Assembly: GCA_021774735.1 (NCBI GenBank)
Contig: JAJFIS010000047.1
Span: forward strand, 62,001 to 126,000
DNA: 64,000 nt
Direction of reading: 5' to 3'
DNA from: Alphaproteobacteria bacterium
GTDB lineage: Bacteria > Pseudomonadota > Alphaproteobacteria > Sphingomonadales > Kordiimonadaceae
The notes under the pieces were generated by a model. The model was not told the DNA's origin, did no database searches, and saw nothing but the letters and a program-made list of their open reading frames with translations. Shown here piece by piece: positions 18,401-26,824 of this stretch; position 1 is the stretch's first letter, and each line of letters begins with the position of its first letter. The position numbers were made by a program, and so were the translations under genes.

Positions 18401-18759
18401 AATTTGGTGAGGCTGCCTTAGGCGATGAACTTACTATGGTTGCCATGTGCACTATTCAAGATACCAGCCGCTTTACGATCGATTGGTTCCTTGGGGATTC
18501 ACTGATAGGCTCTGGCCTAGATATCTCTGTGCTCACCGGCTCTGGCCAAACTCTGCCAACCGTTGGCGATTATGAAGTTAAGCTTAATATTGAGTATCTC
18601 GCCTTAACCGAAGCCGGTGCGGTTGACTTCTCCAACCCTATATTGGCCTCAATGGATACGACTATACTTCGGGTGTTTGATGTACCCGTCCCTGCATCGC
18701 TGTTATTGATGTTACCCGGCTTTGTCTGGATTAGGCGAAAATATTTCCCTAAAAATTAA
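15406..18759 (+). CDS. Large PEP-CTERM surface protein with Gly/Ser/Thr repeat domain
   Basis: This 1117-residue secreted protein starts with a signal/anchor segment (about 5-24). A non-repetitive N-terminal domain of about 440 residues follows. A low-complexity domain (about 471-969) is built only of G, S and T in units such as GGSTTTS and GGSTTSGSTTTS. Then comes a 120-residue, possibly Ig/PKD-like region. The C-terminal sorting tail has VPVPAS, a hydrophobic stretch LLLMLPGFVWI and the basic RRK. That tail is a variant of the PEP-CTERM signal recognised by exosortase A, which cleaves it before export. The Ser/Thr run is a plausible substrate for dense O-glycosylation, as expected for floc- or biofilm-forming PEP-CTERM proteins. 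AGGA seven bases before the ATG supports the start. A hairpin terminator follows the stop. Confidence 0.92.
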   Translation: MTNKRRILLASTAVIALTVTFGTAYLIERNYLFPDPSAGANPQDSQQTLAEGILPADDMQLLPPQQEVTVEDLKERANIRVGKLAIERPDIDNSTGGAGQNDAPNVRSVSSKSQSGRIINTPVQPDVIEFETVSAESALNAALAVDKEGFELLLSYMYQSMGDHNLLGEMTKDLFDRLQAQAANHDLATVSDAANLIIEAAARAYYTAYISPVILDRNFALVDSALGWDLGPKSLKPYVGFDKIESLSIYINGEKTGDVDGGFGPTLLSDGIEGLSEFKVSGIPEGNYRLYALTAEHPDSGELLYPFGSELRTNQATMNLVDTRTVEDMIPTMRLSSKGAGRLKDAIQLASDNELPLTGFMLMARAKIEDGRILIEFDAEAGHNTYVTAIILMNEDAIDLQALLNQEVASLIDAIAPAAGSPAAGNLQIMNPIIAFATASTGLPGQPRGLTTFATGGVGPGLGGPTNFAGGSTTTSGGSTTTSGGSTTSGSTTTSGGSTTTGGSTTTSGGSTTTGGSTTTSGGSTTTGGSTTTSGGSTTSGSTTSGGSTTSGSTTTSGGSTTTGGSTTGGSTTSGSTTTSGGSTTTSGGSTTSGSTTSGSTTTSGGSTTSGSTTTSGGSTTTGGSTTTSGGSTTTSGGSTTSGSTTTSGGSTTTSGGSTTSGSTTSGSTTTSGGSTTSGSTTTSGGSTTTGGSTTTSGGSTTTSGGSTTSGSTTTSGGSTTTGGSTTTSGGSTTTGGSTTSGSTTTSGGSTTTSGGSTTTSGGSTTSGSTTTSGGSTTTSGGSTTSGSTTTSGGSTTTSGGSTTTSGGSTTTGGSTTTSGGSTTTSGGSTTSGSTTTSGGSTTSGSTTTSGGSTTSGSTTTSGGSTTSGSTTTSGGSTTTSGGSTTTGGSTTSGSTTTSGGSTTTSGGSTTTSGGSTTTGGSTTSGSTTTSGGSTTSGSTTTSGGSTTTSGGSTTSGGSTTSGGSSSGGDIQRNLIAEAGEYSPVMLGDTFFISACDSQFGEAALGDELTMVAMCTIQDTSRFTIDWFLGDSLIGSGLDISVLTGSGQTLPTVGDYEVKLNIEYLALTEAGAVDFSNPILASMDTTILRVFDVPVPASLLLMLPGFVWIRRKYFPKN
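16816..18312. repeat. Tandem-repeat tract encoding GGSTTTS-type units
   Basis: About 1.5 kb of degenerate tandem repeat with a basic 21-base unit (GGSTTTS) and 18-, 33- and 36-base variants. Neighbouring units differ mainly at third codon positions (ggtggctcgacgacgacatc against ggcggttcaacaacaacttc), yet some longer blocks recur almost unchanged. This points to expansion by slippage or recombination under selection for the peptide. Length is likely to vary between strains. The complementary strand is open over the same stretch, only because the repeat lacks stop-generating bases. Confidence 0.95.
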
Positions 18760-18767
18760 CTGACTAT

Positions 18768-18797
18768 AAAGGCTGGCTATATGTCAGCCTTTTATTT
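18768..18797 (+). terminator. Rho-independent terminator after the PEP-CTERM gene
   Basis: A 7-bp stem (AAGGCTG and CAGCCTT) with a nine-base loop is followed by a T-rich run (TTATTTT). It begins nine bases after the stop codon of the repeat protein. Confidence 0.8.
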
Positions 18798-18811
18798 TGT
18801 CGGCATTTGAC

Positions 18812-18849
18812 CATAAGAAAAGGCGCCACCCCATGCAGAGCAGCGCCTT
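18812..18849 (-). terminator. Rho-independent terminator after the XRE regulator gene
   Basis: Read on the minus strand, AAGGCGC pairs with GCGCCTT across 16 bases and is followed by TTTTCTT. It lies just past the XRE gene and faces the terminator of the convergent PEP-CTERM gene. Confidence 0.7.
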
Positions 18850-18872
18850 AATCTTTAACTTTAAGTTATTGC

Positions 18873-19271
18873 CTATAAGTCCATATCGTCATGGCCGGTC
18901 GCGAGTAGACGCGCAAGACCAAGTACTTTCTTGCGAATTCTAGGATCGACAATTCGGTAATAAGCTTCAACTAGTTCTTGGGTCTCTTCCTTTTCAAAAG
19001 CATCACCGTCAAGACCTTCCATAGGATTATATCCTGGAAGTTTGGTTTCAGCTCCCTCAAAGAAATATGACACAGGTACATCAAGAGCATTGGATACACG
19101 GAATAATCGGCTCGACCCAATCCGGTTCGTTCCGCGCTCATACTTTTGAACCTGTTGAAAAGTTACACCAAGCTCTTTACCCAGTAATGTTTGTGACAGA
19201 CCCAACATCTTCCGACGTGCTCTAACACGCTGGCCAACGTGAACGTCGACCGGATCTGGAATTTTGATCAT
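18873..19271 (-). CDS. XRE-family helix-turn-helix transcriptional regulator
   Basis: The 132-residue protein has a Cro/C1-type helix-turn-helix at about residues 12-66 (RVRARRKMLGLSQ, LGKELGVTFQQVQKYERG), then FFEG and an acidic linker. The C-terminal helix ends in RKKVLGLARLLA. This length and tail are typical of chromosomal regulators common in alphaproteobacteria, some of which tune motility or stress genes. Target genes are not evident. It is not linked to an antitoxin partner: no toxin-like gene adjoins it. The 250-base AT-rich region upstream (19272-19525) probably holds its promoter; nothing else is recognisable there. Confidence 0.88.
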   Translation of the reverse strand: MIKIPDPVDVHVGQRVRARRKMLGLSQTLLGKELGVTFQQVQKYERGTNRIGSSRLFRVSNALDVPVSYFFEGAETKLPGYNPMEGLDGDAFEKEETQELVEAYYRIVDPRIRKKVLGLARLLATGHDDMDL

Positions 19272-19525
19272 TTTTAGACCTTTCTATACACCCCCACAAA
19301 GAATTATAGCGTGTAATTTATGGAATATCTACGGTTATTTTTAATTTACTCAATAACTAAATTTCTTTTAAAATAAGTGACAAATCATCGTAAATGTAAA
19401 AGCAAGAAAAATGATGAGTTTTAAAATATAGATTTAAGCTTTATCGACAATATATACAAAATATAGTCAAGATTAAATATATTTAACGTATTATAAACAT
19501 TGACTAATTTTATATTGCTAGTTCA

Positions 19526-22210
19526 CTAGTCTTGTTTTGATCCTTGTATGGATAAATTAACCAGTTCTTTCACATCAGCAGAAATTTGGTCATTTTCAAG
19601 AATTGAAGCAAGCGCAGTTTTCATTTTGCTCGCCCTTATATCATCATACTTGCGCCAACCACCTAAGGGCGAAACTAACCGCGCAGCGAGTTGTGGATTA
19701 AACCGATCTACTTTAACAATCATTGTGGCCAGAAAATTATAGCCAGCGCCACTAATATCATGAAAATGAGATAAATTCCCTGCGGCAAAACTAGCAACCA
19801 ATGACCTTACCCGATTTGGATTCATCAAACTGAAAGCCGTATGATCAGCCAGCTTAATAACATCTGCTAGAGCATCTGGATATTCTGCCAAAGCTTGAAC
19901 AGTGAACCATTTGTCTATTACTAGCGGATCATTTTGCCATTCACTAAAAAAGTTTTCTAGCAAAATATGCCGTATATCGTTCTTTGAATTCATGAAACAA
20001 CCTAGTGCAGCCAAACGATCCGTTAGGTTAGTGGCACCGTAATATTGCTTTTCTGCTATTTGCTGCCATTGGGTATTTTCTGATGCTGCCAAATAACAAA
20101 GCGCCGTATTTTTAAGTGCCCTATCCCCCCTTGAAGTGGATAGATCAGATATTTTTTCATGAGCCGCAAAATGCTGATATGCGTCAAGCCACGATTGGTG
20201 CAATTCCTGCCCTAGCTTTTCACGCAAGAAATTCCTAGAGGCGATGAGTGCATCTATATCAACTATGTCCCGTAGCTGAATTAAATAGGCCATAGGAGGC
20301 AGAGTTAACAATTCGGACCTAAGTGCAGCGTCTGTATCTTCATCAAGCAATACGGCCCGCATAGCTTCAATATAGCCCTGGTCTACATGCGGGGGGTCTC
20401 CTTTGGTGAATTTCTCTGTGTTACCAAGAATAATTTCAGCCGCTATTGCCTGCCCTACATCCCAACGGGCAAAAGCATCATCATCGCACGCAAGCAGTGC
20501 TAACTCATCTCCGCGAGTGCGGTCCGTTGTCATAATGACAGGGGCTGTAAAACCCCGCAGAACGCTCACTAATGGCTTTTCTTTTATCCCATGAAATATA
20601 AAGGTTTCACTATATGATTTTAACTCCAATACTGTACCTTCTGCCCGAACTGCATAATCATCCGTGCCATTATTTAATCTTAACCTATTTCCCATCTGAT
20701 CAAAAAGAGCAACCATCACCGGTATATGAAAAGGGTGCTTTTCTAGCTGATTAGGGGTCGCTGCCGTTAATTGAGACAAAGTAATGCTTAAGCTTGATGA
20801 AAGTGCATCATAATCGCTATTAACCGTTAGTTGCGGCGTACCGGCTTGACTGTACCACAGCCTGAACTGCTGCAAATTAACTTCACTTACAGCTTCCATG
20901 GCACAGACAAAATCTTCACAAGTAACCGCCTGCCCGTCATGGCGCTCAATATAAACATCAAGCCCCTTTCTGAAAGCTGCCTTGCCGATTAAACATTGCA
21001 TCATTCGTATGACTTCAGCGCCTTTATTATAAATGGTGGCAGTATAGAAATTATTGATCTCTACATAGCTTTCTGGGCGAACCGGATGGGCCATTGGTCC
21101 GGCATCTTCCGGGAACTGCACGCTCCGGAGCAGTCGAACATCATCAATACGTTTAACCCCCCGCGAGCCCATATCACTGGAAAACTCTTGGTCGCGAAAA
21201 ACAGTCAGCCCTTCTTTTAAACTAAGCTGGAACCAATCACGGCAGGTGACCCTATTGCCGGTCCAATTATGGAAATATTCATGGCCTACAACCCGTTCAA
21301 CTGTACTAAAATCCATGTCAGTCGCGCTATCATCGCTCGCTAAAATGCATTTTGTATTGAAAATATTCAGGCCCTTATTTTCCATGGCCCCCATATTAAA
21401 GTCACTAACCGCGACAATATTATAAATATCCAGATCATACTCAAGTCCCCATGTCTGCTCATCCCAAAGCATACTATTTTTCAAGGCCTGCATTGCATGG
21501 GCGCATTTACTTAAATCTTGTTCTTCAACCCAAATATTTAACGCCACATTACGACCAGACTGCGTATTAAACTCACCTCTAAAGGGCTTTAAATTTCCCG
21601 CTACCAAAGCAAACAAATAAGATGGCTTGGGAAAAGGGTCATCCCAAACAGCGAAATGGCGCCCCCCTTCCAAGGAGCCAGTTTGTACCGGATTGCCATT
21701 TGATAATAATATTGGGTAGAGCTCTTGCTCAGCTTCTATTCTAACCTTAAAGCGCGCCATCACGTCCGGGCGATCAGGGTAAAATGTTATGTGACGAAAG
21801 CCTTCTGCTTCACACTGGGTACAAAATTTACCGCTAGATTTATACAAACCTTCAAGACGGGTGTTTAATTGCGGCTTTATATGGGTGACGACAGTCAGCA
21901 CAAACGTACTTGGCAAATCGTTGATGGTCAGACTTTCAGCTGCGCGACAAAAACTATCAGAACTCAGCTCTGCCCCATCAAGCTTCAAGGCTACCAATTC
22001 TACATCGGCACCACCGTCAAGTGTCAAACTATGCCCATCTCGCTCGTCAGTACGCCCCAAAAGGCGCACAGAAAGCTTACTTGTCACCTCTGTTATATCT
22101 TCACCAAAATTGAAACAGAACTCAACCTTATCTATGGCTAAAGGAGGAGATGTATAATCTTTTAGATATTTAGGTGCTGAAGTCGCCGCACCGCCTGAAA
22201 GCACGTCCAA
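19526..22210 (-). CDS. pepN: Aminopeptidase N (M1 family, PepN type)
   Basis: This cytosolic zinc aminopeptidase of about 894 residues removes N-terminal residues from peptides. The GAMENKG substrate motif and the zinc site HEYFHNWTGNR with downstream LKEGLT (the third zinc ligand Glu) are intact. The length and the C-terminal half (PepN-type Ig-like plus helical domain) match the E. coli PepN subgroup rather than eukaryotic-type M1 enzymes. The likely start is TTG at 22210, preceded by AAGGGA at six to seven bases; a GTG two codons later is an alternative. It sits in the same reading frame as the upstream lrp-like gene, with the TGA of that gene and one codon (GCC) before the TTG, so translation is probably by re-initiation. 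Confidence 0.95.
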   Translation of the reverse strand: MDVLSGGAATSAPKYLKDYTSPPLAIDKVEFCFNFGEDITEVTSKLSVRLLGRTDERDGHSLTLDGGADVELVALKLDGAELSSDSFCRAAESLTINDLPSTFVLTVVTHIKPQLNTRLEGLYKSSGKFCTQCEAEGFRHITFYPDRPDVMARFKVRIEAEQELYPILLSNGNPVQTGSLEGGRHFAVWDDPFPKPSYLFALVAGNLKPFRGEFNTQSGRNVALNIWVEEQDLSKCAHAMQALKNSMLWDEQTWGLEYDLDIYNIVAVSDFNMGAMENKGLNIFNTKCILASDDSATDMDFSTVERVVGHEYFHNWTGNRVTCRDWFQLSLKEGLTVFRDQEFSSDMGSRGVKRIDDVRLLRSVQFPEDAGPMAHPVRPESYVEINNFYTATIYNKGAEVIRMMQCLIGKAAFRKGLDVYIERHDGQAVTCEDFVCAMEAVSEVNLQQFRLWYSQAGTPQLTVNSDYDALSSSLSITLSQLTAATPNQLEKHPFHIPVMVALFDQMGNRLRLNNGTDDYAVRAEGTVLELKSYSETFIFHGIKEKPLVSVLRGFTAPVIMTTDRTRGDELALLACDDDAFARWDVGQAIAAEIILGNTEKFTKGDPPHVDQGYIEAMRAVLLDEDTDAALRSELLTLPPMAYLIQLRDIVDIDALIASRNFLREKLGQELHQSWLDAYQHFAAHEKISDLSTSRGDRALKNTALCYLAASENTQWQQIAEKQYYGATNLTDRLAALGCFMNSKNDIRHILLENFFSEWQNDPLVIDKWFTVQALAEYPDALADVIKLADHTAFSLMNPNRVRSLVASFAAGNLSHFHDISGAGYNFLATMIVKVDRFNPQLAARLVSPLGGWRKYDDIRASKMKTALASILENDQISADVKELVNLSIQGSKQD

Positions 22211-22213
22211 GGC

Positions 22214-22702
22214 TCATCCCTTCTTATAGGATACGGCGGGTTGGTTGGCATAATCCAGAGGAACCGCTGTGGTATATTTCAGCCGCTCCATGGCGAACGA
22301 ACTGCTGACATCCGATAGCTTAATTTTTTGGATGAGACCTTTGTAAAAAGTGTCATATGCGTTCATATCAGGGACAACAACTCGCATCAAATAATCGATC
22401 TCACCGCTCATGCGGTAAAATTCAACCACTTCAGGCATATCATCAATAATTTTGGCAAAGTCCTCAAGCCATTTCCAATTATGTTCAGCGGTTTTAATCG
22501 CCACGAAAACATCCATTGGTACATTGACCTTATCCCGGTCAACTAAAGCTACGCGAGCTTTTATATAGCCATTTTTTTCTAAATTTTGAATGCGCCGCCA
22601 ACAAGGCGTAGTCGAAAGTCCAACCTTTACAGCTATGTCAGCAGTGTTTAGCGTTGCATTTTCCTGCAAAAGCGCCAATATTTTACGGTCTATCGTATCC
22701 AT
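22214..22702 (-). CDS. Lrp/AsnC-family transcriptional regulator
   Basis: The protein of about 162 residues starts MDTIDRKILALLQ and carries the Lrp winged helix-turn-helix (ADIAVKVGLSTTPCWRRIQNLEKNGYI) and a C-terminal RAM ligand-binding domain (about 65-150). The open frame extends to a TTG at 22717, but the Lrp family begins at the ATG at 22702. It is probably an amino-acid-responsive regulator. Its end abuts pepN, so it may tie peptidase expression to amino acid supply. A 9-bp inverted repeat about 30-85 bases upstream is a candidate autoregulatory site. Confidence 0.92.
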   Translation of the reverse strand: MDTIDRKILALLQENATLNTADIAVKVGLSTTPCWRRIQNLEKNGYIKARVALVDRDKVNVPMDVFVAIKTAEHNWKWLEDFAKIIDDMPEVVEFYRMSGEIDYLMRVVVPDMNAYDTFYKGLIQKIKLSDVSSSFAMERLKYTTAVPLDYANQPAVSYKKG

Positions 22703-22732
22703 GTAAAAAAAATCCAATTTAACTCAATACAA

Positions 22733-22788
22733 AGAAATGAAATTCCTGAATTGCACATAAAATAGCCCAAATCAAGAAATTCATTTCT
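22733..22788. repeat. 9-bp inverted repeat upstream of the Lrp-type gene
   Basis: AGAAATGAA (22733-22741) recurs as its exact complement TTCATTTCT (22780-22788) with 38 bases between. The arms lie 31-86 bases upstream of the regulator's ATG in AT-rich DNA, where Lrp proteins commonly bind their own promoter. Binding is inferred. Confidence 0.4.
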
Positions 22789-22850
22789 AAAGTAATGTAA
22801 ATAGCAGTCAATTTATTATTTATTCAACTTGCTTGATATTAGTGCATCTA

Positions 22851-23006
22851 ATGATAAGCACCCAGCACCCAGCACCCCGCAACACCAGTAAAGACAGCAT
22901 GGTTGCCCAGCCTCTTTTTCAAACCTTTGATACTTTAATGTCGAAATGGCAGCAAAAGCACGGCCATCTATTCATGCCTACAATAGCACGATGGTATAAT
23001 CCCTAA
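22851..23006 (+). CDS. Small open reading frame (51 codons), possible protein of unknown function
   Basis: Within the 377-base gap 22718-23094, an ATG frame of 51 residues runs to a TAA at 23004. The peptide has an ordinary composition with a helix-like middle (PLFQTFDTLMSKWQQ) and ends FMPTIARWYNP, unlike random AT-rich translation. There is no convincing Shine-Dalgarno sequence before the ATG, and a short cacccag repeat overlaps the first codons. It may be a small protein, a remnant of a longer gene, or chance. I do not recognise it. The rest of the gap (23007-23094) shows nothing. Confidence 0.3.
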   Translation: MISTQHPAPRNTSKDSMVAQPLFQTFDTLMSKWQQKHGHLFMPTIARWYNP

Positions 23007-23094
23007 TTTTGGTTAAAGTGTTAAGTCATTTAGTTATCACATTTTAGTGAAGTAATAACGAAATTTAAACGCTCGGAATTTAAGAGCTAAAAAA

Positions 23095-26000
23095 CTAACT
23101 TGCTTCACCCTGAAAATCATCTTGATAGTCAGTAATAAAGGATTGCAGCCTAGCAATACTTGCAATTTCAGCGACTACATCGCCAATCTCGCTTATGGAT
23201 AAATCGGCTTGGGTTGTTAACAAATCAAAAGAATTGGCAAACTGGCCAGTACGCATTAAAGCGCCATATTGGCGGCGCAATGTTGTTAACCCTTGGTTGT
23301 CTTCTAAAAAGTTCATGGCTACTGCTGTACGAATTAACAGCAAACGATCTGGTCCATCTAGGTTATTTAGGGTGCTAGGGTCGGCACTTAATAAATTTTC
23401 ATTAACAGTGACAAGACGCGGCCAATCCCTGCCGCCAAAATAAACATCAGAACGCAGCCTGTCAGCAATTTCACTTCGGTCGCGCTCCAACAAAATTTCT
23501 GCTTCTTCATATTTTTCAAGCAAGATCAGCGCGCGAGCTTCAACATGATTTCGGGCATTTTCAATATCAGCAGGTAAATCACCAAAGCGCGTAGAGCGAA
23601 TGATCTCAATGGCATGATCATATTTGGCATCCATAATGAATATCTTGGCAAGCCGGGTTGCCACTTGCGCTTGGGCAATTGGCTGGTCTTTATATCTAAC
23701 TCTAACTTGATAATTTAAAAGTTCCGCCGCTTTTTCAAGCAATTCTAGAGCCACAAGCCGCCGCGACAAATTCCGGATCATTAAATCCCCTTCTGCTCCT
23801 GAAGGGGTCAGCAGACGAAATTTATAAAACAAACCGATTGCAGTTATAGGCGAGAGTTTATCAGCAACGCCTTCCAAATATAACTCTTTAAAGACTTGGC
23901 TCATTTGTCCACGCATCTGTTTGGCTTTAAGTGTGTCGCTAAAATATGCAACACCAATCCAAAGCGATGATAGTCCTTTTTCATAATTCTCTTGCGCAAA
24001 ATATAATGTGCCTAAATCTTCCAGCAACTGAAGTTCAAATTCTCCTCCGCGCCATGCATATCGCAAACGCTCCAAGCTCTCGATGGCATTCTCAGGCGTA
24101 ATATTACCCAATTTCAAATCCGCTTTGACCCGCGCATAGCGTGCTCGGGTTGCCAACCATCTCTCAGGCGCAGTAATTAGATCATCATATATTGTAAGGG
24201 CTTCATCTTCATTGCCGCGTAGCTCAGCGAGACGAGCACGTTGAAAAGAGACTTCCGATATCTGCTTTGCTGTAAGCTCTTGCCCAGATAGAAAATCAAG
24301 TTCCTGCTGTGCATTATCAATATCTTGCAATTCGAGAGCCGCTCGCACAGCAGCCAATTGGAAATCGGCCCTTAATTTTGGTTCATAGCTTCCTAAAACG
24401 TCTCGACCGTCCCAAAAATGCTTTAGCGTTTCATCATATTGACCGAGCTCTTCGAAAACAACAGAGCGCCATAATCCTGCATAGTCTTCCAAATCCAATT
24501 CGCGGATCATTAAATCAGCCAGAGCTTCCCGGTTTCGCCGCATTTTATGGGATGCAATGCCGCGAACAGCACGGTATGATGGGTTACTTTCCAACGTTGG
24601 ATTTTCTTCCAGCATCAATCCCAGATAACCCAAGCTTTCCGCTGCCCGTTCATGGGCTACATAAAATCGCGCCAGATCCCATCTTGCCGGGTTGCGCTCC
24701 TCAGGATCAGCCGCTGATATGTTGGCCAATAGTTGCGCCTCATGGCGCTTATATTCGTAGTTGGGGCCGAGCTTCCATGCATTGATATCTATCAGCCGTG
24801 CAGGTGCTGTCACCTCCTGTGCCTGAGGGGGATCTTCAGACACTTCATCAACAAATGCACCCCCAAGCATGGCTTGCCCAAGTGCAGAGCGTGAAAGGGA
24901 CATTCCCTCCCGAGAACTAATTGAAAGGCCACCGGTAAAGCGTTCAATGATTAATGTGTCAATCACAGGAACCACAGCAATGCCTTGAGCTGTCTCCAAT
25001 AAACTGGCTTCAGCATATTGAAATTTTTGTGCAAGCCCAGTACTTTCCTCTGGCAAGGTAACAATAAAAATTGTATCTCCAACCACAGGGTCTTCCAGCT
25101 CAATAACAGGACCCGCATCAGAAACAGGTACCGATATACGCCCACCCACATTACCAACCATCTCGCGGATTGGATCAAGTGGACGGCGTGGCTTTGCTAA
25201 TGTATCAATCAAACTAACGGACCAGCTATTACCTGCTTTAGAAACTCTAACGCTTTGATTTTCCCGCACCGCATAGCGCATAACCAAAGAATTCTCACTG
25301 TCCATAATTTCAGGCACTGCAATTCTAGCCGCCTGTTCACCCGCAAGTCGGGCAATGGCAGTATTATCCACATCTAACGAGCGGTCAAAGGCTACCCATA
25401 AATATCCACCTCGCTCGAATGCAGCCAATTTCACATCGTCTAGCCAAGGATATGTTAAATTAATACCATCAGTTATGGACGCAACAGATACCACCAAAGC
25501 ACCTTCAGTTTGTGTGGCTTGGGACTGCTGCCTAGGGGCAACTATTGCGGGTTGGAGGACAGCGGTAGGCGTCTGGCCCACAGCACCACTATCTTCTGTG
25601 GTCGACGCTGACGCATTTTCTTGCTCATCATTGTGAGAAGATGTTGTACCGACAACATCCGCAACAACCTGTGCGGGGGGCTGTCCGGCCAAAATATCCA
25701 CCACCAACGAATTGCCAGACATGAAATGCCTAGAACTGCTATTCGCTGCTAACTGTAAAGTAATTGTAGTTTGCCCGCCGTTTGTGCTGGATTGCGGTGC
25801 GCTTACTTCTGCCAGCGGCGTTGCAGCTAAGCCACCCCACGCAAAATTCACCGCTTGCGGCAAGGTGATAACAAGACTTAAATCATTTTGAACAAGGTCA
25901 TAAGTAATTGGGCCAGTAAAATCAAATACCACCCGTGAAAAACCAGCATGTTGCCCACTGCGCACAGGTATAACTTGGGTAGCCCCATCCTGCGATGCTA

Positions 26001-26103
26001 CTTGCGGCGTGAATGTCGCAGTGAAAAACATACAGATAAGCAATAACGAGAATGCTCGAAGTGACTTATATAAACCGCCTGATTTATAGTTAGAAAACAT
26101 CAT
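23095..26103 (-). CDS. Large exported protein with AMIN-like N-terminus and TPR-rich C-terminus
   Basis: The 1002-residue protein has an N-terminal signal peptide (about 14-38, SLRAFSLLLICMFFTATFTP). A beta-rich segment (about 43-100, RVVFDFTG and LVITLPQAVNFAW) resembles AMIN domains, which bind peptidoglycan. A Gln/Ala-rich linker follows, then a second beta region. From about residue 455 onward it is a helical-repeat region with TPR character. It is the last gene of the fliL-fliM-motor operon and overlaps the upstream MotB-like gene by 14 bases. A role in envelope anchoring or stabilising the flagellar motor, comparable to MotC of rhizobia (which needs MotE), is plausible but not shown. 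I cannot assign a gene name. Confidence 0.82.
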   Translation of the reverse strand: MMFSNYKSGGLYKSLRAFSLLLICMFFTATFTPQVASQDGATQVIPVRSGQHAGFSRVVFDFTGPITYDLVQNDLSLVITLPQAVNFAWGGLAATPLAEVSAPQSSTNGGQTTITLQLAANSSSRHFMSGNSLVVDILAGQPPAQVVADVVGTTSSHNDEQENASASTTEDSGAVGQTPTAVLQPAIVAPRQQSQATQTEGALVVSVASITDGINLTYPWLDDVKLAAFERGGYLWVAFDRSLDVDNTAIARLAGEQAARIAVPEIMDSENSLVMRYAVRENQSVRVSKAGNSWSVSLIDTLAKPRRPLDPIREMVGNVGGRISVPVSDAGPVIELEDPVVGDTIFIVTLPEESTGLAQKFQYAEASLLETAQGIAVVPVIDTLIIERFTGGLSISSREGMSLSRSALGQAMLGGAFVDEVSEDPPQAQEVTAPARLIDINAWKLGPNYEYKRHEAQLLANISAADPEERNPARWDLARFYVAHERAAESLGYLGLMLEENPTLESNPSYRAVRGIASHKMRRNREALADLMIRELDLEDYAGLWRSVVFEELGQYDETLKHFWDGRDVLGSYEPKLRADFQLAAVRAALELQDIDNAQQELDFLSGQELTAKQISEVSFQRARLAELRGNEDEALTIYDDLITAPERWLATRARYARVKADLKLGNITPENAIESLERLRYAWRGGEFELQLLEDLGTLYFAQENYEKGLSSLWIGVAYFSDTLKAKQMRGQMSQVFKELYLEGVADKLSPITAIGLFYKFRLLTPSGAEGDLMIRNLSRRLVALELLEKAAELLNYQVRVRYKDQPIAQAQVATRLAKIFIMDAKYDHAIEIIRSTRFGDLPADIENARNHVEARALILLEKYEEAEILLERDRSEIADRLRSDVYFGGRDWPRLVTVNENLLSADPSTLNNLDGPDRLLLIRTAVAMNFLEDNQGLTTLRRQYGALMRTGQFANSFDLLTTQADLSISEIGDVVAEIASIARLQSFITDYQDDFQGEAS

Positions 26104-26824
26104 ATTGGCCCCGGTCCTTTGCCGTATCCAAAATTATGATATCAACACGCTCCGCTAAATCATAGCGTTGATTCAAAGGAATATTTTCATCCAGTTCGTT
26201 AAACCGCGTGTCAGCGAATGAGATAACCGCAATGGGCCGCCCATAACCAGCAACGGTGATCAGTCCGGCCACTTCGCGAGCGCGGGTAAGGGCCAATTCC
26301 CAATTTGATGTATAAGCACCGCCGGTGGGTATTTTCTCTCGGTTCGTATGCCCCGCCACCATAACCTTATTGCTGATTTGGGAAAAAAGAGATGCAAGCT
26401 GTCCGATATGCGCCTGTGCTTCATCGCCAAGCCCGTGGCTTTTATAAGGATAACCCAATGAGGCGGGGATTGAGATAACAACGCGGTCTCGCAGGGTTGT
26501 AACCTTTACATTTGTGAGTAAATCATCTTCGTTTATTCGGTCTCGCAGCAAGCTCGAAAGGAAATTTAAATTCCCCCCTATTACTTTATTTTCCCCCAGT
26601 GCTTCACCTTCTTTCAACTCCTGCACTATTATCTTGGGCCTAGCAGGGTTCAATTCTCGAGAAAGGGTCTGCACAACCGATTCCCAATCCTTATATTGGA
26701 CCGCATTCATCGAAAATAGCAGAACAAAAAAGGTCAGCAAAAGAGAAAGTAAATCCGCGAGAGTTAGCAACCAACTTGGTTCACTACCATCTTCAGCATT
26801 TCCCCATGGTAAAAGACCTTTCAC
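26090..26824 (-). CDS. MotB-like protein with OmpA-type domain (stator-type membrane segment)
   Basis: The 244-residue protein has one membrane segment near its start, SWLLTLADLLSLLLTFFVLLFSM (about residues 17-39). This carries the buried Asp at the place MotB uses for ion transfer. An OmpA/Pal-like peptidoglycan-binding domain follows (about 135-240), with VMVAGHTNREKIP and NWELALTRAREV. It looks like the B subunit of a stator. No motA homologue is present in the window. The start is a GTG at 26824 that overlaps the upstream gene's stop (GTGA). It could drive flagellar rotation with a MotA encoded elsewhere. Confidence 0.85.
   Translation of the reverse strand: MKGLLPWGNAEDGSEPSWLLTLADLLSLLLTFFVLLFSMNAVQYKDWESVVQTLSRELNPARPKIIVQELKEGEALGENKVIGGNLNFLSSLLRDRINEDDLLTNVKVTTLRDRVVISIPASLGYPYKSHGLGDEAQAHIGQLASLFSQISNKVMVAGHTNREKIPTGGAYTSNWELALTRAREVAGLITVAGYGRPIAVISFADTRFNELDENIPLNQRYDLAERVDIIILDTAKDRGQYDVF

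Noticed and set aside
16620-18452. Long open frame on the minus strand across the Gly/Ser/Thr repeats, with a Pro/Val/Glu-rich repeat translation
   Set aside because: It is the mirror of the real repeat gene. The repeat DNA lacks sequences that give stops on the other strand, and there is no ribosome site, promoter or domain. The plus-strand frame has signal, PEP-CTERM tail, sigma-54 promoter and terminator.
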